NCBI GenBank assembly: GCA_002496635.1
Contig: DAKQ01000048.1
Span: 1 to 16,893, forward strand
DNA: 16,893 nucleotides
Direction: 5' to 3'
Origin: Euryarchaeota archaeon UBA82
GTDB lineage: Archaea > Thermoplasmatota > Poseidoniia > Poseidoniales > Poseidoniaceae
Each line of letters opens with the position of its first letter. The first letter of the stretch is position 1. Made by a program: the position numbers and the translations under genes. The notes under the pieces were generated by a model. That model made no database searches, had not been told where the DNA came from, and saw nothing but the letters and a program-made list of their open reading frames with translations. This document shows positions 7,405 to 14,104 of the stretch, one piece after another.

Positions 7405-8655
7405 TCAGTAAACATCACGCAAATATCGCTTTTGTTCACGCATCATTGTCTGTTCAATGAAATGTGTAGCATCTTCTTCTGACATGCCACCGTGTTCGAT
7501 TGCGATTTCAATAAGTGCCCTGTGAACGTCTTTTGCCATGTAGGTCTTGTCACCACAAATGTAGAAGTATGCTCCCTTTTCGAACCATTCCCAAACCTCA
7601 GCCCCATGCTCTTTCAAACGATGCTGAACGTAGATTTTCTCTTCTTGATCTCTTGACCATGCTGTCGTGAAGCGGTATAAGTCCCCACTATCCATCCAAC
7701 CTTCGATTTCATCTTTGTAGTAATACTCAGTCTTTTCAGATTGATCTCCAAAGAAGAGCCAGTTGCGGCCTGTTGCTTTGTCGTGAACACGTTGTTCCAT
7801 GAAGGCTCGGAATGGTGCAATTCCAGTTCCAGGACCGACCATGATAATATCGGTCTCTTTGTCCTCTGGTAAGATAAACGATTTTGTTGGAGACATGAAG
7901 ACACCGACTGGTGTTTCATTGACAACGACTTCATCGGCCATGTATTGTGTTGTGATTCCACCACGTTGACGATCATGGTAATTGAAACGGACAATACCTA
8001 CAGTCAATTCTACGAATCCTGGATGGGCATCATGAGAGGATGCAATGGAATACAGTCGAGGTTTGAGTCGGTCAACCAATTCAAGGAATTCTTCTGGTGA
8101 ATATTTGACGCTAAACTCTCGCATAATGTCGACATAATCTCGGGTCCAGAGATAATTTTCAATCTCTTTCGCATCTGAAAGAATTGCTTTGACCTGAGAG
8201 GCAGGGTCGGCTGATGGTATACTGGATGTGAGACCAGGCGGCAGGTCGCCTTCTTCTTCTGCATTCCAATCGATACCGTTTCGTGAACGCTTGACAATAC
8301 TCATTGAGATGTTCATTCCAGATGAAACCACTTTGTTGGCAAGAGATTGTACGAATTTCTTGTTTGCCATATGCACTTCGAAATCTTTCTTAAGTGCAGT
8401 ATAGAGGTCTTTTTCGCCTTTGTGGGTTGTGACGGTATGGTTTCGATCCCAGCCCTGAATTTCAATTATTTCCTCCACGATGTGTGGTGGGTTTTCTGGA
8501 AGTACTCCAAGTGCGTCGCCTACTTTGTAATCAAGTCCTGAGTCGCCAAGGTCGAATACGATATGGCGTGTCTCCTTTTTGGAGCCCTTCCCGTTAAGGA
8601 CATAACATTCAGTGATTTTGGAATCGTATGGGTTTTTTGCAGACCAGTTACTCAT
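7405..8655 (-). CDS. FAD/NADPH reductase, CysJ-like C-terminal module without flavodoxin domain
   Basis: This gene encodes 416 residues and likely moves electrons between NADPH and a one-electron carrier through FAD in the cytoplasm. The modules are those of the diflavin-reductase (CysJ/P450 reductase) C-terminal half. The FAD-binding barrel has RLYS at 200-203 and GGITT at 232-236, with a helical connecting insert at about 80-190. The NADPH-binding domain has GPGTGIAPFRAF at 274-285, AWSRD at 332-336 and YICGD at 365-369. The C-terminal RYLRDVY resembles that of sulfite reductase flavoproteins. The N-terminal FMN-binding flavodoxin domain of CysJ is absent. A separate flavodoxin or ferredoxin partner is therefore needed. 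ATG 8655 was chosen because GGTGAG stands 3 nt upstream; an in-frame ATG at 8700 would add 15 unlikely residues. No sulfite reductase hemoprotein gene is adjacent, so assimilation of sulfite is only one option. Confidence 0.85.
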   Translation of the reverse strand: MSNWSAKNPYDSKITECYVLNGKGSKKETRHIVFDLGDSGLDYKVGDALGVLPENPPHIVEEIIEIQGWDRNHTVTTHKGEKDLYTALKKDFEVHMANKKFVQSLANKVVSSGMNISMSIVKRSRNGIDWNAEEEGDLPPGLTSSIPSADPASQVKAILSDAKEIENYLWTRDYVDIMREFSVKYSPEEFLELVDRLKPRLYSIASSHDAHPGFVELTVGIVRFNYHDRQRGGITTQYMADEVVVNETPVGVFMSPTKSFILPEDKETDIIMVGPGTGIAPFRAFMEQRVHDKATGRNWLFFGDQSEKTEYYYKDEIEGWMDSGDLYRFTTAWSRDQEEKIYVQHRLKEHGAEVWEWFEKGAYFYICGDKTYMAKDVHRALIEIAIEHGGMSEEDATHFIEQTMMREQKRYLRDVY

Positions 8656-8771
8656 GAACTCACCAATCGCTTCGCGATGTTTTTCCCAATTGTGGCACAC
8701 TTATCATCATTCTCTTACGGCCATAGCCCTCATGCATAGGATTCAAAGAGTTGATTCTCGGACGATATACC

Positions 8772-9566
8772 ATGACCCACGAAGTTCGGTTGTTAGGAAC
8801 GGGTAATGCCTTCCTTCCAAAGCAACGGCTTCATTCGTTCATGATTCTTGACGGCATCCATATTGTCGATGCTCCTCCAACCGCTCTTGCGAGTTTGCGA
8901 ATTGCAGGTATTTCTCCTGCAGATATTGAAACGATTTTCGTAACCCATCTCCATGGAGATCACGTCTTTGGATTACCGTTTTTACTCTTGGAGAGGAAAT
9001 ATATTTCAGACAGAGAGCGAATAAAACCTCTCACCGTTGTCGGTGCGAGAGGTGTTCGACAACGATTTCAAACGCTTTGTCAACTTGCCTTCCCTGGAAG
9101 TTTGGATGATGCACTTGATTCGATTGAATTCATCGAAACCGAACGTGGAACAACCAAAGACAACTGGAACTGGGAACGCTTTGAAGTCCATCACGATGAT
9201 GCTGTTGATCCGCATGGATATCGCTTTGAACACAGTGATGGCCCCTCAGTAGTGCACTCTGGCGATTCGGGTCCTTGCGAAAATCTTGAGAATGCTATCG
9301 CTCGATCTCAAATAGCTGTTGTGGAGATGGGTTTTCCACAATGGGTTCCATCAGACCATCACCACAAACCGAACGATATTCAATCTTTAGCAGAGAGAAA
9401 TCCAGATACTGAATTACTCATAACACACACATTCATAGATTCTGAACAATCGATCGGTGAACCAATCTTGACCAATGAATTTCCAATCCATCCAAAAACT
9501 GTTCATCACCTTGAGGACGGAGATACATGGGTTTACAAAAATTCAGTTTGGAATCAAAAAAAATGA
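8772..9566 (+). CDS. Metallo-beta-lactamase-fold hydrolase, RNase Z-like
   Basis: This gene encodes 264 residues. The N-terminus VRLLGTGNAF fits the RNase Z/MBL group. The zinc motif HLHGDH is at 59-64, a bridging Asp at 165 in HSGDSG, and a late His at 219 in ITHTF; together they can build a di-zinc site. Such enzymes hydrolyse phosphodiesters, as in tRNA 3'-end trimming, or thioesters and cyclic nucleotides. A His-rich patch DHHHKP at 195-200 lies where RNase Z proteins often have a substrate-contacting segment. The flexible exosite arm of canonical tRNase Z is not evident, so I do not assign tRNA processing. ATG 8772 is preferred over a TTG at 8751 because the conserved first strand begins right after it. 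The gene is divergent from the reductase, sharing a 116-bp spacer that likely holds both promoters. Confidence 0.8.
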   Translation: MTHEVRLLGTGNAFLPKQRLHSFMILDGIHIVDAPPTALASLRIAGISPADIETIFVTHLHGDHVFGLPFLLLERKYISDRERIKPLTVVGARGVRQRFQTLCQLAFPGSLDDALDSIEFIETERGTTKDNWNWERFEVHHDDAVDPHGYRFEHSDGPSVVHSGDSGPCENLENAIARSQIAVVEMGFPQWVPSDHHHKPNDIQSLAERNPDTELLITHTFIDSEQSIGEPILTNEFPIHPKTVHHLEDGDTWVYKNSVWNQKK

Positions 9567-9580
9567 TTTGATATTTTTTG
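9555..9580 (+). terminator. A/T inverted repeat around stop, with T-tract
   Basis: CAAAAAA at 9555-9561 pairs with TTTTTTG at 9574-9580, with two further A-T pairs inside after one mismatch. The stop codon (9564-9566) lies in the inner part. The T6 run and the T-rich stretch to about 9588 are what an archaeal U-rich terminator needs. Confidence 0.55.
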
Positions 9581-9762
9581 TTTGTTTAAGTACCTCTACA
9601 GAGCCGTATATCATTTCCAAATAATTCTTTTTTTGCAATCAAAAAAGATTCCTCCAATCAATTTCCACGGACATCCTTATGAGGGGGGCTCGGACTCGGA
9701 GAAACTATCCCGGTGCCGGTTCAACGAGCCGCCGCAAATGGGTATATAATGGAGGAAAAATT
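9567..9762 (+). other. Candidate replication origin region upstream of orc1/cdc6
   Basis: This spacer, very AT-rich up to about 9660, lies directly 5' of the initiator gene. It contains an A/T-only inverted repeat, TCTTTTTT at 9626-9633 and AAAAAAGA at 9641-9648, which could ease unwinding. At 9662-9688 it has TTTCCACGG followed, 12 nt later, by a run of six G. That arrangement recalls archaeal origin recognition boxes, which combine a TTCCA-type core with a G-string, but the match is partial and only one copy was seen. A GC-rich stretch with inverted GGCTCG/CGAGCC follows (9687-9732). Archaeal origins commonly adjoin orc1/cdc6, which motivates the call. Confidence 0.35.
9751..9755 (+). promoter_or_regulatory. 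Ribosome-binding site GGAGG that favours the GTG start of orc1/cdc6
   Basis: GGAGG is separated by 7 nt from GTG 9763. The upstream in-frame ATG 9679 has no such motif, so this site decides the chosen start. A TATATAA at 9743-9749 overlaps this area and could instead be a promoter element. Confidence 0.6.
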
Positions 9763-11004
9763 GTGAAGGAAAACATCTTCGACACTTTGCTCTCCAAGCC
9801 AAGTTTATTTCTCAATAAAGAGATCCTTCACCACAGTCATCGGCCGACTGTTATGCCACATCGGGAAAAGGAAATTGAGCGTATCGCATTCAATCTTGTT
9901 GAAGCCCTAAATGGACAGATTCCATCAAACATGATTCTCTATGGAGTCACTGGAGCAGGGAAAACCGCCGTAACATTACATGTTACAAACCTCTTGAAAG
10001 AGAAAGGGGAACAAATGAGAAGAGACATTACTCCTGTTATGGTTAACTGCAGACAAATCGATACACAATATAGGGTTCTCTCAAATATTGGGAATTCACT
10101 TCTCGAGGAACATGAAATCGATGAAATCCCATTCACAGGCTGGCCAACAGATCGCGTGTTTAAGGAACTCATCAAAAGAATGGACGCAAGAAAAGGTGTC
10201 TTTGTTATTGTACTGGACGAAATTGACCACCTCGTACGAAAAGCAGGAGATGACTTGCTCTACAATCTTACGAACATCAATTCGTTCCTCAAAGATTCAC
10301 GCGCATGTGTCATCGGAATCTCAAACGATTTGAAATTCACAGAATTCCTTGATCCTCGTGTGCGTTCTCGTCTTGGTCAACAAGATCTTCTGTTTGCTCC
10401 ATACGATGCTGAGCAACTCAAGGACATCCTCAGGAAAAGAGCAAGTGTTGCTATTGCTCCGGATGTTGTATCTGAAGGAGTTATTGCACTCTGTTCAGCG
10501 TTTGCAGCCCAGGAACACGGAGATGCACGATGTGCTTTGGATTTGTTGAGAGTTTCAACAGAGAAAGCAGAACAACTGGGTGACTCCGAGGTGGAACAAC
10601 ATCACGTGCGCATGGCACAGCACCAGATTGAAGCTGACCAAATCGAACCCGTTATCGCTGCTTTACCAACTCAACAAAAATTAGTTCTTGCTTCGGTCCT
10701 CATTAACGAAAGGAATGGACTCAAGAACATACAAACTGGTCAACTTTACGACGTCTATGATCAAGCCTGTTCATATCTTAACATTCCATCCTTAACCCAG
10801 AGAAGGATTTCAGGGATTATTGCCAACCTCGATATGCTTGGGTTGATCACTGCCAGAACAATCAGTCGTGGACGATATGGTCGTTCAAAAGAAATTAATT
10901 CATGCATTCCACAAAACGTTGAAACGCAACAAATCTTGATGAATGCTGATGAGAATATGAGTACAGTATTCAACAATCGCTATCGACAACAACGTCCGCT
11001 TTGA
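9763..11004 (+). CDS. cdc6: Orc1/Cdc6 replication initiator ATPase
   Basis: This gene encodes 413 residues from GTG 9763. The protein binds origin DNA and helps load the MCM helicase. Its AAA+ core shows Walker A GVTGAGKT at 61-68, Walker B VIVLDEID at 148-155, sensor 1 ISND at 186-189 and DPRVRSRLG at 197-205, which holds the arginine-rich lid region. The N-terminal HREKEIERI segment is typical of archaeal Orc1. From about residue 290 a winged helix follows, with TQRRISGIIANLDMLGLI near its recognition part, for origin binding. The start is ambiguous: the frame continues to ATG 9679, adding 28 basic residues (RGARTRRN...). I prefer GTG because of its GGAGG and because family members usually begin close to the NIFDTLL-like segment. 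The adjacent spacer is an origin candidate. A 7-bp inverted repeat spans the stop. Confidence 0.93.
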   Translation: MKENIFDTLLSKPSLFLNKEILHHSHRPTVMPHREKEIERIAFNLVEALNGQIPSNMILYGVTGAGKTAVTLHVTNLLKEKGEQMRRDITPVMVNCRQIDTQYRVLSNIGNSLLEEHEIDEIPFTGWPTDRVFKELIKRMDARKGVFVIVLDEIDHLVRKAGDDLLYNLTNINSFLKDSRACVIGISNDLKFTEFLDPRVRSRLGQQDLLFAPYDAEQLKDILRKRASVAIAPDVVSEGVIALCSAFAAQEHGDARCALDLLRVSTEKAEQLGDSEVEQHHVRMAQHQIEADQIEPVIAALPTQQKLVLASVLINERNGLKNIQTGQLYDVYDQACSYLNIPSLTQRRISGIIANLDMLGLITARTISRGRYGRSKEINSCIPQNVETQQILMNADENMSTVFNNRYRQQRPL

Positions 11005-11013
11005 TTCGTTGTT
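10988..11013 (+). terminator. Stop-spanning 7-bp inverted repeat after cdc6
   Basis: AACAACG at 10988-10994 pairs with CGTTGTT at 11007-11013. The stop codon TGA (11002-11004) is inside the 12-nt loop. No long T-run follows. Confidence 0.4.
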
Positions 11014-11042
11014 CTTATATGGATGAGGCAGGTGGCGGATTC

Positions 11043-11609
11043 ATGAGCAGTGAAGAGAACACAGATGAAAGAGGTTTTTTGGACCTTATTTCAAATCCTT
11101 CAATAGGTCTTTCCAAGTGGTATATTGCGATTGGAGCATGGGGACTGGTCTTAGCAGTACTCAATCTTCTTGGACAGATTCATCCGTCATATCGAGTTTC
11201 ATGGGGAGGACTCCTCACCTTTGAATTACTCGCAGATGCGTTTGGTGACAAGCATACTGCTCCCACATTTGTTGCTGGGGATGCTGTTTTCATGCTCGTT
11301 TGCGCCCTACTTGTTGGACTTGGCCTCAGGTCAATCAACGAATCCAATGAAGGTGGCCTTGCAAGTTTCTTCCAATCCATGGTCATCAACGACACATGGC
11401 CTGCTCTTGTTGGAGGCGAAGGTGGGATGATGCGAGCTGCTGGAGCATGGTGTCTTCTTCTCGGATTCGGATTCTATATCGCCTACAGCGCAATGTACGA
11501 AGCATGGATTGACCTTGGCGTGTATTCAATCTCAATCACACTCGTAGCATTTGGTTTTGCTCTCAATGCAGCAAGTCGTGCTCCACCTGGCGACGATACA
11601 GTCATGTGA
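11043..11609 (+). CDS. Four-helix integral membrane protein of unknown function
   Basis: I do not recognise a family. The protein has 188 residues with an acidic N-terminus (SSEENTDER). Four probable transmembrane helices lie at about 26-44, 75-95, 133-151 and 157-176, with short loops and a polar end. No catalytic motif is apparent. ATG 11043 is preceded by AGGTGGCGG at a workable distance; ATG 11019 and TTG 11001 are in the same frame. It lies 38 nt after cdc6 on the same strand and may be read through from it, although a stop-spanning stem sits between them. It converges on the glycosyltransferase gene with only 4 nt between stops. Confidence 0.75.
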   Translation: MSSEENTDERGFLDLISNPSIGLSKWYIAIGAWGLVLAVLNLLGQIHPSYRVSWGGLLTFELLADAFGDKHTAPTFVAGDAVFMLVCALLVGLGLRSINESNEGGLASFFQSMVINDTWPALVGGEGGMMRAAGAWCLLLGFGFYIAYSAMYEAWIDLGVYSISITLVAFGFALNAASRAPPGDDTVM

Positions 11610-11625
11610 TTGTTCAACTGAACAA
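11610..11625. terminator. Hairpin at a convergent gene junction, possible two-way terminator
   Basis: TTGTTC at 11610-11615 and GAACAA at 11620-11625 form a 6-bp stem with the 4-nt loop AACT. It sits exactly between two convergent genes, next to the stop at 11607-11609 and overlapping the minus-strand stop at 11614-11616. The symmetry suits both strands. Confidence 0.5.
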
Positions 11626-12717
11626 ACGCTTGTGACCGTTTCTCGAAAACAAAGCATCCAACGCACCTAATGCTAACCCTTGCCAAAGTGCAATTGACCA
11701 GCGTAGAATTAAGATTCTCACTGAAAGTGATAGAAAGAGATGACTTCCTTTTCCATCCTTTTTGAGACTTCGCGTTATGACCCCAAGTGGGCCTCTCCAA
11801 AAGAGAAGTTCGATCAATGCCCCAAGCATCAGGCCACCAAATGCAAGATTTGTCTGCCACATTGAGAGTAAATCGCCGTCAATGGGTAATGCCAATATGA
11901 TCGGAATAAACGATAACAACATCAACAAAGTGATAGGAAGAATTGAGAATGCAATACTAGCACTTCCAATGAAATCAAAACCAGGTCCGCTTCTCTGTCT
12001 TGCTGGGAAATGACGAACAATCCGAACGTGTGCTCGTGCATCTCTTCTACGTTTACGTAAGAAACGACGTATTCCAATTTCTGGAACGTGTGAAACCAAA
12101 GCGTCAGGAGCGTGAATAATTGTACCTCCATTTGAAAGAAGGCGGAGACTCAATTCCATATCTTCTGCGTGGTACCATGATGGATCGAAACCTCCTACGT
12201 CAATCAATGATTCTCGAAGAAACATAGAACACGGTCCATTCGCAAGCGAGGTCCTTCTCGGTCTGTTGCGATATTTTGAAGCAATTTCAAGTGCTCTAAA
12301 TCGACTTACAACATCGTCATGCGCTTGAAAGACTGTTCGTCCAGTTACTGCGGCAATTGATTCATCCTCAATCGGTTTGCAAGCGACCAACATTTGTTCA
12401 ATCCAATCAGGTTCAGGGCGAACATCGATATCAGTAATTGCAATCCACATCCCAGTTGACTGTTTTACAGCAGCCATACGCCCAGCGGATAAGCCGAGTG
12501 AATCTTGATGGATAATATGAATTGGGACTTCACCGCCTGCATACTTTTCATGCCAAGCGTCAAGTTTGGATTTCGTATCGTCAGAAGATCCATCATTTAC
12601 TGCGATTATTTCCAAGGGACGATGTGTTTGTTGGAGAAGAGAATCAAGGCAATCGTCAACCCAATGACCACCGTCTCTTACACAAACGGTCACACTTACC
12701 AGAGGATGTTCAGACAT
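11614..12717 (-). CDS. Family 2 glycosyltransferase with C-terminal membrane helices
   Basis: This gene encodes 367 residues. The N-terminal GT-A domain begins VSVTVCVRDGGHWVDDCLDSLLQQT and has the nucleotide-sugar Asp in AVNDGSSDDT at 39-48. The DxD motif is DID at 96-98 within TDIDVRP, and YHAEDMELSLRLL at 182-194 supplies the acceptor-side acidic pair. Three or four hydrophobic helices follow (about 252-278, 290-308, 328-352), preceded by a very basic stretch (RRFLRKRRRDARAH). The protein is thus probably anchored with the catalytic domain in the cytoplasm. It adds sugar to a lipid carrier or surface glycan, as in N-glycan or exopolysaccharide assembly. Donor and acceptor cannot be read. 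The start overlaps the stop of the CoA gene as TAATG, which implies translational coupling, an unexpected partnership. Confidence 0.88.
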   Translation of the reverse strand: MSEHPLVSVTVCVRDGGHWVDDCLDSLLQQTHRPLEIIAVNDGSSDDTKSKLDAWHEKYAGGEVPIHIIHQDSLGLSAGRMAAVKQSTGMWIAITDIDVRPEPDWIEQMLVACKPIEDESIAAVTGRTVFQAHDDVVSRFRALEIASKYRNRPRRTSLANGPCSMFLRESLIDVGGFDPSWYHAEDMELSLRLLSNGGTIIHAPDALVSHVPEIGIRRFLRKRRRDARAHVRIVRHFPARQRSGPGFDFIGSASIAFSILPITLLMLLSFIPIILALPIDGDLLSMWQTNLAFGGLMLGALIELLFWRGPLGVITRSLKKDGKGSHLFLSLSVRILILRWSIALWQGLALGALDALFSRNGHKRLFS

Positions 12718-12734
12718 TATTCAACCTCGAACAT
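12706..12734 (-). other. Weak inverted repeat over the TAATG coupling junction
   Basis: ATGTTC at 12706-12711 and GAACAT at 12729-12734 flank 17 nt that contain the stop of the CoA gene and the start of the glycosyltransferase. Six base pairs with a long loop may be chance. If real, it could modulate re-initiation. Confidence 0.2.
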
Positions 12735-13754
12735 AACCAGTAAATTCCGACTTCGATGTTTTGCTTCCATATCAAGAACACGCATAACTACGCCTTTTGT
12801 CGGTTGCCCATAGACAATGACCGTTCCAAGCGGAGCAGTTGCAAGAATGTACATTGGCGCTAAATCTTCTTCGCCATCCACTTCAACCAAAACAGGCTCA
12901 TCTTGAATCAATGACCATTGTATAACATCAAGAAGATCGGGTGTCAAAACACTTGGTGGATTCTTGACACTTCGGCGAAGTGAATACATTTCTGAATTCA
13001 CTTTGAGATCATCGTCAAGTTCTGTTCGCTTCGTTTGCCCATCAATAAATGCAATATCCGGTTGTATTCCCATATCCATGAGCCCTTTGACAGTCACATC
13101 GCCAACTGCAACTAAAGCTCCATGATTTACTGGAAGCGATTCAAGCATTGCAGAAAGAGCAACTTCTGGAGCATCTTCAGGTCCTTCAAACAGTTCTCCC
13201 ATTGGTGTTTTAAATTCATCATCCAAGATAGTTGGCATTCTCAACGTTTTACCATTGAGTGCTGGAGGAATCCAAGGATGCCCCTCTGTATCGACAAGTC
13301 CGTTTCGAATTCGACTTGACGAAAGAATGCCTCCAAGTTCATCCATCATGTGTGGGGCTTCGATGATATGGAGGGCAGATAGCCCATTTTCCATACGTTC
13401 GTTGTTGATGTGATGACATCGAGGAATTGTTTCTGCTGTTGCAACAATGCTGTCTGCTTGTTGATGATGAGGGGCTGGACCATGAGGATTTTCCAACACG
13501 AATACTTCATGGCGCTTAGGAGCATTATGGGAAAGCCAGGAGAGGACACCTTCCATTCGATCATCAAGAGATTCTATCCATCCACCTTTTGCTTGAGCCA
13601 TAGCGTCATTCGTCACATGCACTTCAATGAATTCTGCTTGTCGAAGAGCTGTCTGAATCAACAACTGGTGGCCTGAATGAAATCTGTCAAAGGTACCACC
13701 GATGAGGCATCGCCGGTAGGGACGTTCCTCTTCCATGTGCATTGGTGGAGCCAT
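12717..13754 (-). CDS. Bifunctional phosphopantetheine adenylyltransferase / GTP-dependent dephospho-CoA kinase
   Basis: This 345-residue fusion covers the last two steps of CoA synthesis. Residues 15-150 are an archaeal CoaD-type nucleotidyltransferase: CLIGGTFDRFHSGH contains the HxGH motif at 26-29, and SSSRIR at 145-150 is the counterpart of ISSTRIR. It joins ATP and 4'-phosphopantetheine to dephospho-CoA. Residues about 170-345 match DUF359, the archaeal dephospho-CoA kinase that uses GTP. The evidence is VGDVTVKGLMDMGIQPDIAFIDGQTKR at 217-243 and VDGEEDLAPMYILATAPLGTVIVYGQP at 292-318, with conserved Asp and Glu residues. Both active sites look intact. ATG 13754 is the first start; no SD stands before it, so it may have a very short leader. 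ATG 13739 and 13733 are alternatives. The glycosyltransferase follows in a TAATG overlap. In many archaea these two activities are separate proteins; how common the fusion is I cannot say. Confidence 0.9.
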   Translation of the reverse strand: MAPPMHMEEERPYRRCLIGGTFDRFHSGHQLLIQTALRQAEFIEVHVTNDAMAQAKGGWIESLDDRMEGVLSWLSHNAPKRHEVFVLENPHGPAPHHQQADSIVATAETIPRCHHINNERMENGLSALHIIEAPHMMDELGGILSSSRIRNGLVDTEGHPWIPPALNGKTLRMPTILDDEFKTPMGELFEGPEDAPEVALSAMLESLPVNHGALVAVGDVTVKGLMDMGIQPDIAFIDGQTKRTELDDDLKVNSEMYSLRRSVKNPPSVLTPDLLDVIQWSLIQDEPVLVEVDGEEDLAPMYILATAPLGTVIVYGQPTKGVVMRVLDMEAKHRSRNLLVMFEVE

Positions 13755-13785
13755 ACGGCATTTGATGACATCGCTTGTTGCGGAG

Positions 13786-14000
13786 AAAAAAGTGAGAAAT
13801 CAGCTGTGCCCCGACGCCTAACGGCCTTGTTCATAGTTTCCTCGAAGGCCTGACCCTCGGCATCAGGGCGTGCTGTAGAGCCGGTTGGTTGTCTCGATAT
13901 CATCCCGAAGTCCATCGAGGACCCATAGTCGGCCCGGGTTTCCGCTTTTGCACCGGAAGTCACTCCCCGAAGGGTCGTTCCAGTCTTCGATAGCGGACCG
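13786..14000 (-). ncRNA. Candidate structured non-coding RNA, family not recognised
   Basis: The 348-bp gap between two minus-strand genes is clearly more GC-rich than its surroundings and folds into nested stems. Read on the minus strand these are: a UUCG-capped CCC/GGG hairpin (13974-13965); UUCCG/CGGAA (13958-13954 with 13944-13940); GGGCCG/CGGCUC (13935-13930 with 13883-13878) enclosing CUCGAU/AUCGAG (13919-13914 with 13898-13893); and ACGCC/GGCGU (13871-13867 with 13818-13814) enclosing CUGA/UCAG (13866-13863 with 13853-13850) and a GCCUU/AAGGC stem (13849-13845 with 13828-13824). A T6 run on the minus strand (13791-13786) fits a 3' end. The signature motifs of RNase P RNA and the SRP helix 8 were not found. 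Boundaries are approximate and the strand is chosen from the T-run. A coding alternative is a 101-codon frame on the same strand (13963-13658), whose codons and lack of SD make it less likely. Confidence 0.5.
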
Positions 14001-14050
14001 TATCATTGGTATCAGAAATCATTGCAATTTTCACAGTAGCTCAGTCTGAT

Positions 14051-14067
14051 GTTGCACGTACGGCAAC
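14051..14067. promoter_or_regulatory. Near-perfect palindrome upstream of the RNA candidate
   Basis: GTTGC (14051-14055) and GCAAC (14063-14067) flank a self-complementary CGTACG with one extra A. Its place, between the end of the winged-helix gene and the RNA candidate, suits a regulator binding site. No bound protein can be inferred. Confidence 0.3.
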
Positions 14068-14075
14068 CTATGGTC

Positions 14076-14104
14076 AAACCGAATGAATATGAAGTCATCG
14101 GTTT
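14076..14104 (-). terminator. Inverted repeat at the stop of the winged-helix gene
   Basis: AAACCGA at 14076-14082 and TCGGTTT at 14098-14104 form a 7-bp stem with a 15-nt loop. On the minus strand the first arm starts within the stop codon (14105-14103). Only short T-runs follow. Confidence 0.4.

Noticed and set aside
9556..9563. A8 run near the end of the hydrolase gene as a programmed slippage site
   Set aside because: It is two codons before the stop. A shift would add little, and the run is better explained as one arm of the terminal A/T repeat.
9679..9735. tRNA or tRNA fragment before cdc6 (GGTTCAA present)
   Set aside because: No acceptor stem, anticodon arm or paired T-arm can be built around the motif, and the stretch is too short.
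13658..13963. A 101-codon minus-strand frame through the GC-rich gap
   Set aside because: It has no SD, its codon choice is unlike the neighbouring genes, it overlaps the CoA gene in another frame, and the DNA is explained better by RNA stems. It remains a fallback reading.
13786..14000. RNase P RNA or SRP RNA
   Set aside because: The size and position are tempting, but I did not find the conserved core motifs of either on the minus or plus strand, so I left the family open.
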